This document shows, in pieces, positions 10,718 through 20,300 of a stretch of 62,413 bases of DNA; positions within the stretch are counted from its first letter, which is position 1; each line of letters opens with the position of its first letter. Origin of the DNA: Mycobacterium hubeiense. GTDB lineage: Bacteria > Actinomycetota > Actinomycetes > Mycobacteriales > Mycobacteriaceae. The translations under genes and the position numbers were made by a program. The stretch is from contig NZ_PIZU01000009.1 of NCBI RefSeq assembly GCF_002838065.1, positions 84,919 through 147,331 on the forward strand, in the 5' to 3' direction. The notes beneath the pieces were generated by a model. The model was given only the letters and a program-made list of their open reading frames with translations. It ran no database searches and had not been told where the DNA came from.

Positions 10718-10835
10718 GCCTCCCCTGCAACCGCCGGGTCTGGTGTGACAGGATGGACGCCAGTTACGTTCCGTGTGATACCAAGGCTCTACACTTTGAG
10801 ATCGGTTGACCGTCCAGACTTCAAGGGGGCAGACA

Positions 10836-11630
10836 ATGCCGCTCACTCCAGCCGACGTCCACAATGTCGCGTTCAGCAAGCCACCCATCGGCAAGCGGGG
10901 CTACAACGAGGACGAGGTCGATGCCTTCCTCGATCTGGTTGAGAACGAGCTGACTCGTCTCATCGAAGAGAACGCCGATCTGCGGCAGCGGGTCGCCGAG
11001 CTGGACCAGGAGCTGGCGAGCGCCCGTGCTGGTGGAGCGCAGCAGACGGCGGCCATCCCGCTCTACGAGCCCGAACCCACCCCGCCGCCGCAGCCGGTCT
11101 ACGAGGCGCCGCAGGCCGCCGAGATGAGCGAGGACCAGGCGATCAAGGCCGCCAAGGTGCTCAGCCTGGCCCAGGACACCGCGGACCGGTTGACCACCAC
11201 CGCCAAGGCGGAGTCGGAGAAGCTGCTCGCCGATGCCCGCGCACAGGCCGACGCCATGGTCAGCGAGGCGCGGATGACGGCCGAGAAGACGGTCGCCGAG
11301 GCCCGCCAGCGCGCCGACGCCATGCTCGCCGACGCCCAGACCCGGTCGGAGGCGCAGCTGCGCCAGGCCCAGGAGAAGGCCGACGCGCTGCAGGCCGACG
11401 CCGAGCGCAAACACTCCGAGATCATGGGCACGATCAATCAGCAGCGCACGGTGCTGGAAGGCCGGCTCGAGCAGCTGCGCACCTTCGAGCGCGAGTACCG
11501 CACCCGCCTGAAGACCTATCTGGAATCCCAGCTGGAAGAACTTGGCCAGCGTGGCTCGGCAGCACCGGTCGATTCCGGCGCCAACAGCGACAACGCCAGC
11601 TTCAACCAATTCAACCGCGGCAACAACTGA
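10836..11630 (+). CDS. wag31: Polar growth organiser Wag31 (DivIVA)
   Basis: Essential pole-localised scaffold directing apical peptidoglycan synthesis in mycobacteria; in M. tuberculosis it is phosphorylated by PknA/PknB. 264 residues. The N-terminal DivIVA lipid-binding domain ([19 protein letters not shown], then [11 protein letters not shown]) leads into a coiled coil, a proline-rich linker (about 80-105) and a long Ala/Glu/Arg coiled coil with repeated ADA blocks. The upstream in-frame GTG at 10806 would add 10 atypical residues; the ATG at 10836 follows AAGGGGG and is chosen. A likely Thr phosphosite lies in the linker but cannot be proved. Confidence 0.97.
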   Translation: MPLTPADVHNVAFSKPPIGKRGYNEDEVDAFLDLVENELTRLIEENADLRQRVAELDQELASARAGGAQQTAAIPLYEPEPTPPPQPVYEAPQAAEMSEDQAIKAAKVLSLAQDTADRLTTTAKAESEKLLADARAQADAMVSEARMTAEKTVAEARQRADAMLADAQTRSEAQLRQAQEKADALQADAERKHSEIMGTINQQRTVLEGRLEQLRTFEREYRTRLKTYLESQLEELGQRGSAAPVDSGANSDNASFNQFNRGNN

Positions 11631-11662
11631 CCTGACACGCGACCACGACCTAGGGTTGATCA

Positions 11663-11959
11663 ATGCTGATCGTTGCGCTTGTGCTCGCCGTCATCGGCCT
11701 TGCCGCGTTGGTAACCGCGGTCGTTACCAGCAATGAACTGATCGCCTGGGTCTGCATCACCGCCAGCGTGATCGGCGTGCTGCTGCTCATTGTCGATGCG
11801 GTGCGGGAACGGTCACGGCGCGACTCCGGAGAGGTGGCAGCCGAATCCGACGAGACACAGCCCGAACTCGAGGATTATCCGGAGGACGACGTCGCCGACG
11901 CGGACACCGCGGTCGAGGCGCACGACGAAATCGCCGGCGAAGAGCACAACAGCCGCTAG
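11663..11959 (+). CDS. Small membrane protein with acidic tail (Rv2144c-like)
   Basis: 98 residues: two adjacent hydrophobic helices (about 1-22 and 28-46), then a strongly acidic, disordered C-terminal half rich in Glu/Asp. It follows wag31 by 32 bases and may be cotranscribed with it. Location and topology match the conserved transmembrane protein that follows wag31 in mycobacteria. Function unknown. Its 3' end overlaps the convergent phosphoribosyltransferase gene by four bases. Confidence 0.82.
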   Translation: MLIVALVLAVIGLAALVTAVVTSNELIAWVCITASVIGVLLLIVDAVRERSRRDSGEVAAESDETQPELEDYPEDDVADADTAVEAHDEIAGEEHNSR

Positions 11960-12645
11960 TTGCCGTCCCCGACGGTGGGCCTGGCAAGGAGTTCGCGCAC
12001 CTCATCGTCGGTGACCTGGTGGAAATCGACGAAAACCTGTCCGACGGCTTCGAATCCGGGCGGCATGGTCGCGCACACCACGTCATCGGCCTCCTCGGCG
12101 AGCTGACGGCACGCCGACGGCGGCCCAACCGGTACCGCCACCACCACCTGCGCGGGCCCGGCCGCCCGCACCGCCCGCACCGCCGCCAGCATGCTTGCGC
12201 CAGTGGCGATCCCGTCGTCGACCAGAATCACCGTCTTACCCGAGAGATCGGGCGGTGGACGGTCGCCGCGGTAGGCGGCTTCGCGCCGGTGCAGTTCCTC
12301 GGTCTCCCGCTCGATCGCGGCCCGCAGCTCCTGCTCACTGATGCCCAGGTTGCGGATCAGGCTGTCGTTGGTCACCACGCCGCCGCCGCTGGCCAACGCG
12401 CCCATCGCGAGCTCCTGCCACTGCGGAACGCCGAGCTTGCGGACCAAAAACACATCGAGCGGCGCGTTCAGCGAGGACGCGACTTCCCAACCCACGGGCA
12501 CGCCGCCGCGGGCGAGCCCCAAGACGATGAGGTCGTCGCGGCCGCGATAAGGCGCCAAATCTTCCGCCAGGACGCGGCCGGCCTCGCGGCGGTCCCGGAA
12601 TGTGCGTCTCGCATTTCGTCGGGCGAGTCCGCTCCAACCGCTCAT
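11956..12645 (-). CDS. Phosphoribosyltransferase-domain protein (Rv2143-like)
   Basis: 229-residue type I PRTase-fold protein. The PRPP loop is [14 protein letters not shown], and [15 protein letters not shown] provides the N-terminal PPi loop. Members of this 'predicted phosphoribosyltransferase' group have no confirmed substrate. The ATG at 12645 overlaps the end of a possible 14-codon upstream reading frame. It is transcribed toward the wag31 operon. Confidence 0.88.
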   Translation of the reverse strand: MSGWSGLARRNARRTFRDRREAGRVLAEDLAPYRGRDDLIVLGLARGGVPVGWEVASSLNAPLDVFLVRKLGVPQWQELAMGALASGGGVVTNDSLIRNLGISEQELRAAIERETEELHRREAAYRGDRPPPDLSGKTVILVDDGIATGASMLAAVRAVRAAGPAQVVVAVPVGPPSACRQLAEEADDVVCATMPPGFEAVGQVFVDFHQVTDDEVRELLARPTVGDGN

Positions 12646-12686
12646 CGCATTCGTGAATCTCGAGTACTTCTCAGCCTAGAACTCAT
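12642..12686 (-). CDS. Possible 14-codon upstream reading frame
   Basis: On the minus strand an ATG at 12686 opens a short frame ([14 protein letters not shown]) whose TGA overlaps the start of the phosphoribosyltransferase gene (ATGA). The 15-base sequence around its start is an imperfect copy of that around the real gene's start (12641-12655 and 12682-12696, one mismatch). It could be a translationally coupled leader or simply a chance by-product of the duplication. No independent evidence of translation. Confidence 0.2.
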   Translation of the reverse strand: MSSRLRSTRDSRMR

Positions 12687-12710
12687 CGCATTTGTGGGGT
12701 ACCCAGAATC

Positions 12711-14048
12711 ATGGGCATCGAGCACCAAAGCGTCGTCGACCATCCGCTGGCCGAGGTATTCGACTGGCACACCCGGCCGGGCGCGATGACGCGGCTCATT
12801 CCGCCGTGGCAACCGATGAAGGTGATCTCCGAGACGGCGTCTCTGGCCGACGGCCGTGCGGTGCTGGGCCTGCCCGGTGGGTTGCGCTGGGTCGCGCAGC
12901 ACGACCCGGCGGGATTCAACCCGCCGCACCGCTTTGTCGACGTGCTCTCACATGATGGGCTCGCATCGTGGCCCCCTCGCATCATCGGCCGGTGGCGACA
13001 CACCCACGAGTTCAGTTCGACGGCCGACGGCGGCACACTCGTTCGGGACCGCGTCGAGGCGCCGGTGCCTGCAGCAGCGTTGCGTTCTACCTTCGTCTAC
13101 CGGCACCGCCAGCTCGCCGACGATCTCGCCGCGCACCGTGACGCCGGGGACGCGCGTTTCGTCGTCGCGCTGACCGGGGCGTCGGGCCTCGTCGGCACCG
13201 CTTTGGCAGCGTTCTTGAGCACGGGCGGGCACCGGGTGATCCGGCTGGTGCGGTGTCCGGCGGGCATCGACGGTGAGCGCGAGTGGGATACGGAGAACCC
13301 GGCGCCGGATCTGCTGGCCGGGGTGGACGCCGTCGTGCACCTGGCGGGTGCGTCGATTGCGGGGCGGTTCACGGCCGCACACAAGGCGGCCATCCGTGAC
13401 AGCCGGATCGGTCCGACACGCCGGTTGGCCGAAGTGGCCGCCGGCAGCGATGTCCGGGTCTTCGTCAGCGCCTCAGCCATCGGATATTACGGATTCGACT
13501 GCGGGGACGCGGTTTTGGACGAGGAGAGTTCGCGGGGCGACGGGTTTTTGGCCGACGTCGTCGCGGAGTGGGAAGCCGCGACGTCGCCTGCAGCCCAGGC
13601 CGGGTTACGTGTCGTCGCTGTGCGCACGGGCATCGTGCAGGCGGCGGCCGGCGGCACGCTGCGGCTGTTGCGGCCGCTGTTCGCGGCCGGATTGGGCGGG
13701 CGGCTCGGCGACGGGCGGCAGTGGTTGTCGTGGATCGGGCTGGACGATCTGCTCGACGTGTATTACCGGGCGATCTACGACGGCCGGCTTTTTGGACCCG
13801 TCAATGCGGTGACGCCGAATCCGGTCCGCAACAGCGACTACACCAAGGCGCTTGCGGGCGTGCTGCACCGACCGGCGATGCTGCCCGTGCCGTCGGTGGG
13901 GCCGCGGCTGCTGCTCGGTGGCGAGGGAGCACGCGAGCTGGCCTCGGCCTCGCAGCGGGTGATGCCCGCCAAACTGGAGGCGCTGGGGCACCGCTTTCGG
14001 CAACCGGATATCACCGCCGCGTTGGCGCATCAGCTCGGACGCGGTTGA
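12711..14048 (+). CDS. SRPBCC domain fused to TIGR01777-type NAD-dependent epimerase
   Basis: 445 residues. The N-terminal ~145 residues resemble a SRPBCC/START-like ligand-binding domain. The remainder is a Rossmann-fold extended SDR of the YfcH/SDR39U1 type, with TGASGLVGTALAAFL as nucleotide loop, VVHLAGASIAGRF, SASAIGYYG and the C-terminal DUF1731-like segment (VMPAKLEALGHRFRQPDI). The fusion is common in actinobacteria. The substrate is unknown. It is divergent from the phosphoribosyltransferase, with a 65-base gap. Confidence 0.9.
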   Translation: MGIEHQSVVDHPLAEVFDWHTRPGAMTRLIPPWQPMKVISETASLADGRAVLGLPGGLRWVAQHDPAGFNPPHRFVDVLSHDGLASWPPRIIGRWRHTHEFSSTADGGTLVRDRVEAPVPAAALRSTFVYRHRQLADDLAAHRDAGDARFVVALTGASGLVGTALAAFLSTGGHRVIRLVRCPAGIDGEREWDTENPAPDLLAGVDAVVHLAGASIAGRFTAAHKAAIRDSRIGPTRRLAEVAAGSDVRVFVSASAIGYYGFDCGDAVLDEESSRGDGFLADVVAEWEAATSPAAQAGLRVVAVRTGIVQAAAGGTLRLLRPLFAAGLGGRLGDGRQWLSWIGLDDLLDVYYRAIYDGRLFGPVNAVTPNPVRNSDYTKALAGVLHRPAMLPVPSVGPRLLLGGEGARELASASQRVMPAKLEALGHRFRQPDITAALAHQLGRG

Positions 14049-14058
14049 CGGACTTACC

Positions 14059-14493
14059 ATGGGCAGCAGCATGAACGATGTGGCTGTCGTCGCCTTTGCG
14101 ACAGTTGTGGCCGTCACGGTTGCCGTGCATTTCGCGTTCATCGGCTACCTCGTGATCGGCGGTTTTCTCGCGTGGCGCTGGCCGCGCAGCATCGGGCTGC
14201 ATGTGCTGGTGGTGGTGTGGGGGATCAGCAGCATCGCCTGCGGCTTGCCGTGCCCGCTGACCGATCTCGAGCGGTGGGGCCGGGCCGGGGCGGGCATGAA
14301 TCAGCTGCCGCCGGACGGTTTCATTGCGCACTACCTCACCGGGGTGCTCTATCCGGTGGATTACGCAGTTGCCGTGCACGCCTTGGCATTCGCGGCGGTG
14401 GCTGCGTCGTGGCTCAAGCTCGGGCAGACGGCCGCGAGGAGGTGGCGTGATGGATCTGTCCGACTGGTTCCTGACGGCAGCCGAACGGGGTAA
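14059..14493 (+). CDS. DUF2784 family membrane protein
   Basis: 144 residues with three to four hydrophobic helices. A conserved CGLPCPLTDLERW motif follows the second helix, typical of DUF2784. Function unknown. An alternative ATG at 14071 (MNDVAVVAF) is as likely as 14059. The last 44 bases overlap the start of the phospholipase D gene in another frame, which suggests coupled expression or a slightly extended C-terminus. Confidence 0.82.
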   Translation: MGSSMNDVAVVAFATVVAVTVAVHFAFIGYLVIGGFLAWRWPRSIGLHVLVVVWGISSIACGLPCPLTDLERWGRAGAGMNQLPPDGFIAHYLTGVLYPVDYAVAVHALAFAAVAASWLKLGQTAARRWRDGSVRLVPDGSRTG

Positions 14494-15991
14494 CCCCGCT
14501 TCCGATCTGCCCGGCTGGTGTGTGGGCAATCGTGTCGCGCCGCTGGTGCACGGTGCGACGTATTTCGACCATCTCGTCACCGAGGTCGAAGCGCTCAAAC
14601 GTGGGGATTACGTGTTTTTCACCGACTGGCGGGGTGATCCGGACGAGAAGCTGCGCGACGACGGCCCGACGATTGCCGAGTTGTTCTGCAACGCCGCCAG
14701 GCGGGGCGTCGTCGTCAAGGGTTTGGTGTGGCGCTCGCATCTGGACAAGTTCGCCTACAGCGAGGAGGAGAACCAGCATCTCGGGGAGGCGATCGAAGCC
14801 GCCGGCGGTGAGGTGCTGCTGGATCAACGTGTGCGCATGGGTGGTTCGCATCATCAGAAGCTGGTGGTGATCCGCCATCCCGATGCCCCCGATCGTGACG
14901 TCGCATTCGCCGGCGGCATCGACCTGTGCCATTCGCGGCGCGACGATTCATCGCATCGCGGTGACCCGCAAGCGGTGCGGATGTCCAAGCGCTACGGGGA
15001 GCATCCGCCTTGGCACGACGTGCAATTGCGGTTGCAGGGGCCAGTCGTCGGCGCGCTGGACACTACGTTCAGAGAGCGGTGGAACGATCCGGCGCCGCTG
15101 GACACGCTATCGCCGATCGCCTGGATTCAGGACAAGTTGCGCGGCGCGGATCTGTCGCCGGGGCGGTTGCCGCCGCAGTCGGCGGATCCGCCGCCGTGCG
15201 GGAAGCATGCGGTGCAGGTGTTACGGACCTATCCGGACGCGCATTTCGAATACGACTTCGCACCGCATGGTGAGCGAAGCGTCGCGCGCGGGTACACCAA
15301 GGCGGTAGGCCGGGCTCGTCGGCTGATCTACCTGGAGGACCAATACCTGTGGTCCAAGCGGGTCGCTGGGCTGTTCGCAAAAGCCTTGCGCGACAATCCG
15401 GATCTGCATTTGATCGCGGTGGTGCCGCGCTATCCGGACGTCGACGGCCGATTGGCGTTGAGCCCCAACATGGTTGGCCGTCAGCAGGCGTTGGACGCAT
15501 GCCGCAAGGCCGGTCAGGAGCGAGTGCACGTGTTCGATATGGAAAACCATGACGGCACACCGGTTTACGTGCACGCCAAGGTATGTGTGATCGACGACGT
15601 CTGGGCGTGTGTGGGCAGCGACAACTTCAATCGGCGGTCCTGGACCCACGACAGCGAACTGGCTTGTGCCGTATTGGATGAGGCCGGGTTGTTCGCGCGC
15701 GACTTGCGGCTGCGGTTACTGCGTGAACATCTGGATCGCGCCGCCGACGGCAGTGAGGACGACGGGCTGGTCGAACCGGAGACGGTGGTGGACGTGGTGG
15801 CGGCGTCTGCGCGGGCGTTGGACGCGTGGCATGCCGGCGGGCGGCGTGGCCCGCGGCCGCCGGGGCGGCTGCGTCCGCATCGGCCGGAACGGATGGGTCC
15901 GCTGACCCGGCTGTGGGCGGTGCCGCTGTACCGAATGATCTATGACCCGGATGGCAGGTCGTATCGAGCGCGGATCAAGAACGAGCTGTGA
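14450..15991 (+). CDS. Phospholipase D family protein
   Basis: 513 residues with two HKD catalytic motifs of the PLD superfamily: HHQKLVVI followed by FAGGIDLCHSRRD, and VHAKVCVIDDVWACVGSDNFNRRS. The spacing is that of PLD/cardiolipin-synthase-like enzymes, which transfer phosphatidyl groups or hydrolyse phosphodiesters. The frame is open further upstream, but MDLSDWFL at 14450 (or the GTG one codon earlier) gives a sensible N-terminus. Its 3' end overlaps the convergent P450 gene by 17 bases. The precise substrate cannot be told from sequence. Confidence 0.88.
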   Translation: MDLSDWFLTAAERGNPASDLPGWCVGNRVAPLVHGATYFDHLVTEVEALKRGDYVFFTDWRGDPDEKLRDDGPTIAELFCNAARRGVVVKGLVWRSHLDKFAYSEEENQHLGEAIEAAGGEVLLDQRVRMGGSHHQKLVVIRHPDAPDRDVAFAGGIDLCHSRRDDSSHRGDPQAVRMSKRYGEHPPWHDVQLRLQGPVVGALDTTFRERWNDPAPLDTLSPIAWIQDKLRGADLSPGRLPPQSADPPPCGKHAVQVLRTYPDAHFEYDFAPHGERSVARGYTKAVGRARRLIYLEDQYLWSKRVAGLFAKALRDNPDLHLIAVVPRYPDVDGRLALSPNMVGRQQALDACRKAGQERVHVFDMENHDGTPVYVHAKVCVIDDVWACVGSDNFNRRSWTHDSELACAVLDEAGLFARDLRLRLLREHLDRAADGSEDDGLVEPETVVDVVAASARALDAWHAGGRRGPRPPGRLRPHRPERMGPLTRLWAVPLYRMIYDPDGRSYRARIKNEL

Positions 15992-17219
15992 CGTCGAACT
16001 CGATGGGCAGTGTGGTCGGCCCGGAGATCCCGGTCATGGGTTTCCACGGTGCGGCGCCGATGCAGTGTGTGTTGGGCATCCGCCGGGTGATGACTGAAAG
16101 AGCCTCAGCCAGTTCAATTCTCGCGAGGTGGGCACCGAGACAGTAGTGCACCCCGCCGCCGAAGGTGAGCATAGCCGGGGGTTCCTCGCGCGTGATGTCG
16201 AGCCGCTCAGGATCGTCGTACACCGCGGGGTCGCGGTTGGCGGCAGCCGTGTTGGTGATGATGAAGGTGCCGGCGGGAATGGTGACGTCGGCGAGTTCGA
16301 CGTCTTCGAGTGCGATGCGCATGGCGCCGAAGATGATCGGGGAGTGGCGCATGAGCTCCTCGACGGCGTTGCGGGCGAGTTCGGGATGCTCGGCAAGCAG
16401 CGCCCACTGGTCAGGGTGCTGACTCAGGGTTTGCACCGCGGCGGCCAGTTGGTTGCGGGTGGTGTCGGTCCCGGCGATCAGGAGGCCGCCGGCGAGCATC
16501 AGCAGTTCGTCTCGCGTGAGCCGGTCACCGTCGACTTCGGCGCGGATCAGCTCCGAGATCAGGTCGTCAGTGAGGGTTTCGCGTCGACGGGCGGCCAACT
16601 CGTCGATGTACGCGTCGAGTAGGTTCCACGCCTGCAAGATGACGGGGGCATCCTCGATGACGTTCCAGCTGAACACCTTGAAGATGTCGTCGGTCCAATC
16701 GGAGAACTGCTGCCAATCCTCGTGCGGCGCGCCGAGCAGAGCGCAGATGATGGGGATCGGATACCGCCGGGCGATGTCGGTGACCATGTCGCAGTGGCCA
16801 GCGTCAGCGTATTGGTCGACCAGGTCGGTGATGACGTCGACGCATATCGGGCCGAGCCGTCCGGCGGCGCGCGGGGTGAATGCCTTGGCAACGAGTTTGC
16901 GCAGCCGGAGGTGTTCGGCGCCGTCGACGCTCAGGATGAGCTTGACGACGCGGTCCCAGACGGGGCCGGACGTGATGCCTTGCGCCCCAAGGCCGAGTCC
17001 TTCGGGCACCGCGAAGCGGTCGTCGCGCAGGACAGTTCGAACCAGTTCGTAGGTCAGTATCTCGGGCCCGTGGGGGCCAAGAGCGATCGGTGATTGCGCG
17101 CGGGCCTGCTTCAGCATGCGGTGGGCGATGTCGGGGTCGTCGAGGTTTTCGTAGGCGACGACCGGGAGGTCGGCATCGAGCACGCTTGGGCGGCGGTGGC
17201 CGACGATCTCGATGGTCAT
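15975..17219 (-). CDS. Cytochrome P450
   Basis: 414-residue bacterial class I P450. The I-helix oxygen-activation motif is AGTDTTRNQL, the K-helix ExxR and a PERLDI segment are present, and the heme-binding loop FGGGVHYCLGAHLAR carries the axial cysteine at about residue 360. It needs ferredoxin and reductase partners, none of which is encoded here. The start at 17219 follows an AGGGAGA ribosome-binding site; the longer frame from 17279 is not used. The CYP family number cannot be assigned by eye. It is divergent from the cyclase/LuxR regulator. Confidence 0.92.
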   Translation of the reverse strand: MTIEIVGHRRPSVLDADLPVVAYENLDDPDIAHRMLKQARAQSPIALGPHGPEILTYELVRTVLRDDRFAVPEGLGLGAQGITSGPVWDRVVKLILSVDGAEHLRLRKLVAKAFTPRAAGRLGPICVDVITDLVDQYADAGHCDMVTDIARRYPIPIICALLGAPHEDWQQFSDWTDDIFKVFSWNVIEDAPVILQAWNLLDAYIDELAARRRETLTDDLISELIRAEVDGDRLTRDELLMLAGGLLIAGTDTTRNQLAAAVQTLSQHPDQWALLAEHPELARNAVEELMRHSPIIFGAMRIALEDVELADVTIPAGTFIITNTAAANRDPAVYDDPERLDITREEPPAMLTFGGGVHYCLGAHLARIELAEALSVITRRMPNTHCIGAAPWKPMTGISGPTTLPIEFDVTARS

Positions 17220-17270
17220 GGCAGTCTCCCTTCGTCGAGATCGTCGCGCCGTTGTTGCCGTTTGGCATGC

Positions 17271-17282
17271 GTAGTGCACTAC
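17271..17282. promoter_or_regulatory. 12-bp palindrome in the P450/regulator divergent promoter
   Basis: GTAGTGCACTAC is a perfect palindrome lying 51 bases upstream of the P450 start and 88 bases upstream of the cyclase/STAND/LuxR start, in a 150-base divergent intergenic region. Its position and symmetry suit a dimeric transcription-factor operator controlling one or both genes. No second copy was noticed in the window. Confidence 0.4.
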
Positions 17283-17369
17283 TTGACTTGCGTGGCTGCG
17301 CGGGGTCGGGACCGCATATACGCGAAAGTGCTGATGTTTTGCGATGTCGGGCGCTGGATGCTGGCTACC

Positions 17370-20300
17370 ATGAGCCAGACGGACTGGAGTGACCTTGGTG
17401 TGATTGGACTCCTGCCGACGGGAACCGTGACGTTGCTGCTTGCCGACGTCGAGGGTTCCACGCGGCTATGGGAAACCCAGCCGGAGGAGATGACGGCCGC
17501 GGTGGCGGTGCTCGATCGCACGCTGGCCGAGGTGACCGCCGCGCATAACGGGGTACGGCCGGTCGAACAGGGCGAGGGCGACAGCTTTGTCGTGGCGTTC
17601 GCGCGGGCGTCGGATGCGGTGGCATGCGCGATGGCGCTGCAGCGGGCGCCGTTGGCGCCGATTCGATTGCGCATCGGTGTGCACACCGGTGAGGTGCAAT
17701 TGCGCGACGAGGCCAATTACATCGGGCCGACAATCAACCGGACAGCGCGACTGCGCGATCTCGCGCATGGCGGGCAGACGGTGCTTTCGGGTGTGACCGA
17801 AGCGTTGGTTGTCGACGCACTCCCGGATGATGCATGGCTTGTTGACCTCGGTTCGCACCCGCTGCGCGACCTGCCGCGCCCGGAACGCGTTGTCCAGCTG
17901 TGTCATCCGGACTTGCGGAATGACTTTCCGCCGCTGCGAGTTGCTAAAAGCACTGCAGCACACAATCTTCCGGTGCAGTTCACCAGTTTCGTCGGCCGCG
18001 CCCAGCAGATGGAGGAGGTGCGCAGCCTGTTGGCCGACCACCGCCTGGTGACGCTGACCGGCGCCGGCGGCGCAGGAAAGACGCGGTTGGCCATACAGAT
18101 TGCCAGTCGGATTGCCTGCGAGTTCCGCGACGGCGTGTGCTACGTCGACTTGGCGCCGATCACCAACCCAGAGGTGGCGTCGGTCGCGCTGGCCCGGGCA
18201 TTGGGCGTGCCTGAACAGCCGAGCCGCTCGACGATGGACATGATTGTCCGCTTTATCGGCGAACGTCAGATGCTCGTCGTTCTCGACAACTGCGAACACC
18301 TATTGGACGTGACGGCCACCATGGCAGGCGAACTCATGACGGCATGCCCCTCCCTCACATTGCTCACGACAAGCCGGGAGCCGATAGGCATTTCAGGCGA
18401 GGTCGCCCTGCGGGTGCCGTCGCTGTCGATTGCGGACGAGGCGCTCGAGTTGTTCGCCGACCGCGCTCGGCTCGTGCGCGCGGGATTCAAACTCACCGAA
18501 GACAATATTGGTCTGGTAACCGAAATCTGCTGTCGGCTCGACGGAATGCCGCTTGCGATCGAGCTTGCCGCCGCGCGGGTGCGGGCGCTCTCCTTACAAG
18601 AGGTCGTCGACAGCCTGCACGATCGATTCCGTCTGCTGACTGGGGGATCGCGGACAACGGTGCGCCGCCAGCAGACGCTGCGAGCGTCGGTCGACTGGTC
18701 GCATGCGCTGCTGACCGAACCGGAACGTCAGCTGTTTCGGCGGCTTGCCGCATTCGTCGGCGGGTTTGATCTCGCAGCGGCGCAAGCGATTACCGGCGAC
18801 GGCGATGTGGAGCGTTATCAGGTGCTTGACCTGCTTACCCTGCTGGTCGACAAGTCCCTTGTGGTCGCCGAAGACAACGGCGGACGCACGCGATACCGGC
18901 TCTTGGAGACCGTGCGGCAGTATGCCCAGGAGAAGCTCGCAGAGTCCGGCGAAGCGGATGCAGTACGCACGCGGCACCGTGACCACTACCTCGCGCTGGC
19001 CATCGCGGTCGATTCCCCAGCCGACTCCGACCACGAAGCACGTCTCGAGCAAGCCGATACTGAGATCGACAATCTGCGAGCCGCCTTCGCATGGAGTCGC
19101 GAGCGCGGTGACACCGAACGTGCCTTACAACTTGCCTGCTCGCTGTTTCCGTTGTGGCTTGCTCGTGGCCGCAACAGGGAGGGATTCGCCTGGCTTGACG
19201 CGGCCCTGGATGACCGACAGTCGCGGGAGAAGGCAGTCGCGCCCGGCATCTATGCCCGTGCGGTCGCGGACAGAGTGACGCTCGATGCCTGGTCTGGCCT
19301 TTCGCCGAGCCTCGATCAGGCTGAACAAGCCCTCGCGATTGCACGGGAGGTCGGCGACGCGGCCCTCATGACCCGGGTACTCATGGCGCGCGGCCTGGCC
19401 GTCGGCTACGACGACGACCTCGCGGAACCGTACTTCGATGAGGCGGTCGCGTTGGCCCGCGAACTTGGCGACAGTTGGTGGCTCACGCATACTGTCGGCT
19501 GGCGTGCGTACGTCGCGGTCGCAGCGGGTGACCCGATTGCGGCGCACAGTTTCGCCGAAGAAGGCCGGCGCGTTGCCGAATCGATTGGTAACCACTTCGC
19601 TTCGCGCATGTGTCGAACCTGGCTGGGTTACGCGGACATGTGCAACGGCGATTTCGCGGAAGCCGCCGCCCTGTTCGAAGAAGTACTTGTGGAGGCCGAA
19701 GCAACCCGCGATCTGTCCTGGCGGTTCACGAGCATGCACGGTCAGACATACCTTTTCGCCAATCAAGGCGACCTGCCGCGTGCGCGTGCGGTGGCTGAAG
19801 CAGCACTCGATATCGCCAACGAACTCGCCGGCTTTTACCCCGGGATCGCCTATGGCGGACTCGGACTCGCGTACCTTGCAGAGGGCGATTTTGACGCGTG
19901 CGCGCAGGCGTCAGAAGCTGCATCAGAGCATCTCGGTGTGCAGCCTCATGCAGCGGGAGTGATGCTGTACCCACGTGCGGAGGCAGCGTTGGCCCGCGGT
20001 GACTTCGTGGCAGCGCGGCGGATTGCGGACGAGGCGGTGTCGACAACAAAGGGTTGGCATCTTGCGTCTGCGCTCAGGACACGTGCCAGGATCGCCGTGG
20101 CAGAAGGCGAATTCGAAGACGCTGACCGGGACGCCCATGCGGCGCTCGCCTGTGCCGCAGAGCTACGCGCATACCTCGGGGTCGCCGACACGCTGGAGTG
20201 CATCGCGCGTGTGGCGGGGGAGGCGGGAACTCATCAAGAGGCGGCACGCCTACTCGGCGCGGCCGAAGCGATGCGTCAGCGTTCCCGACTTGTGCGGTTC

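Noticed and set aside
17094..17369. N-terminal extension of the cyclase/LuxR regulator
   Set aside because: It would run through the P450 start and promoter and encodes no conserved-looking sequence; the ATG at 17370 is next to the cyclase domain.
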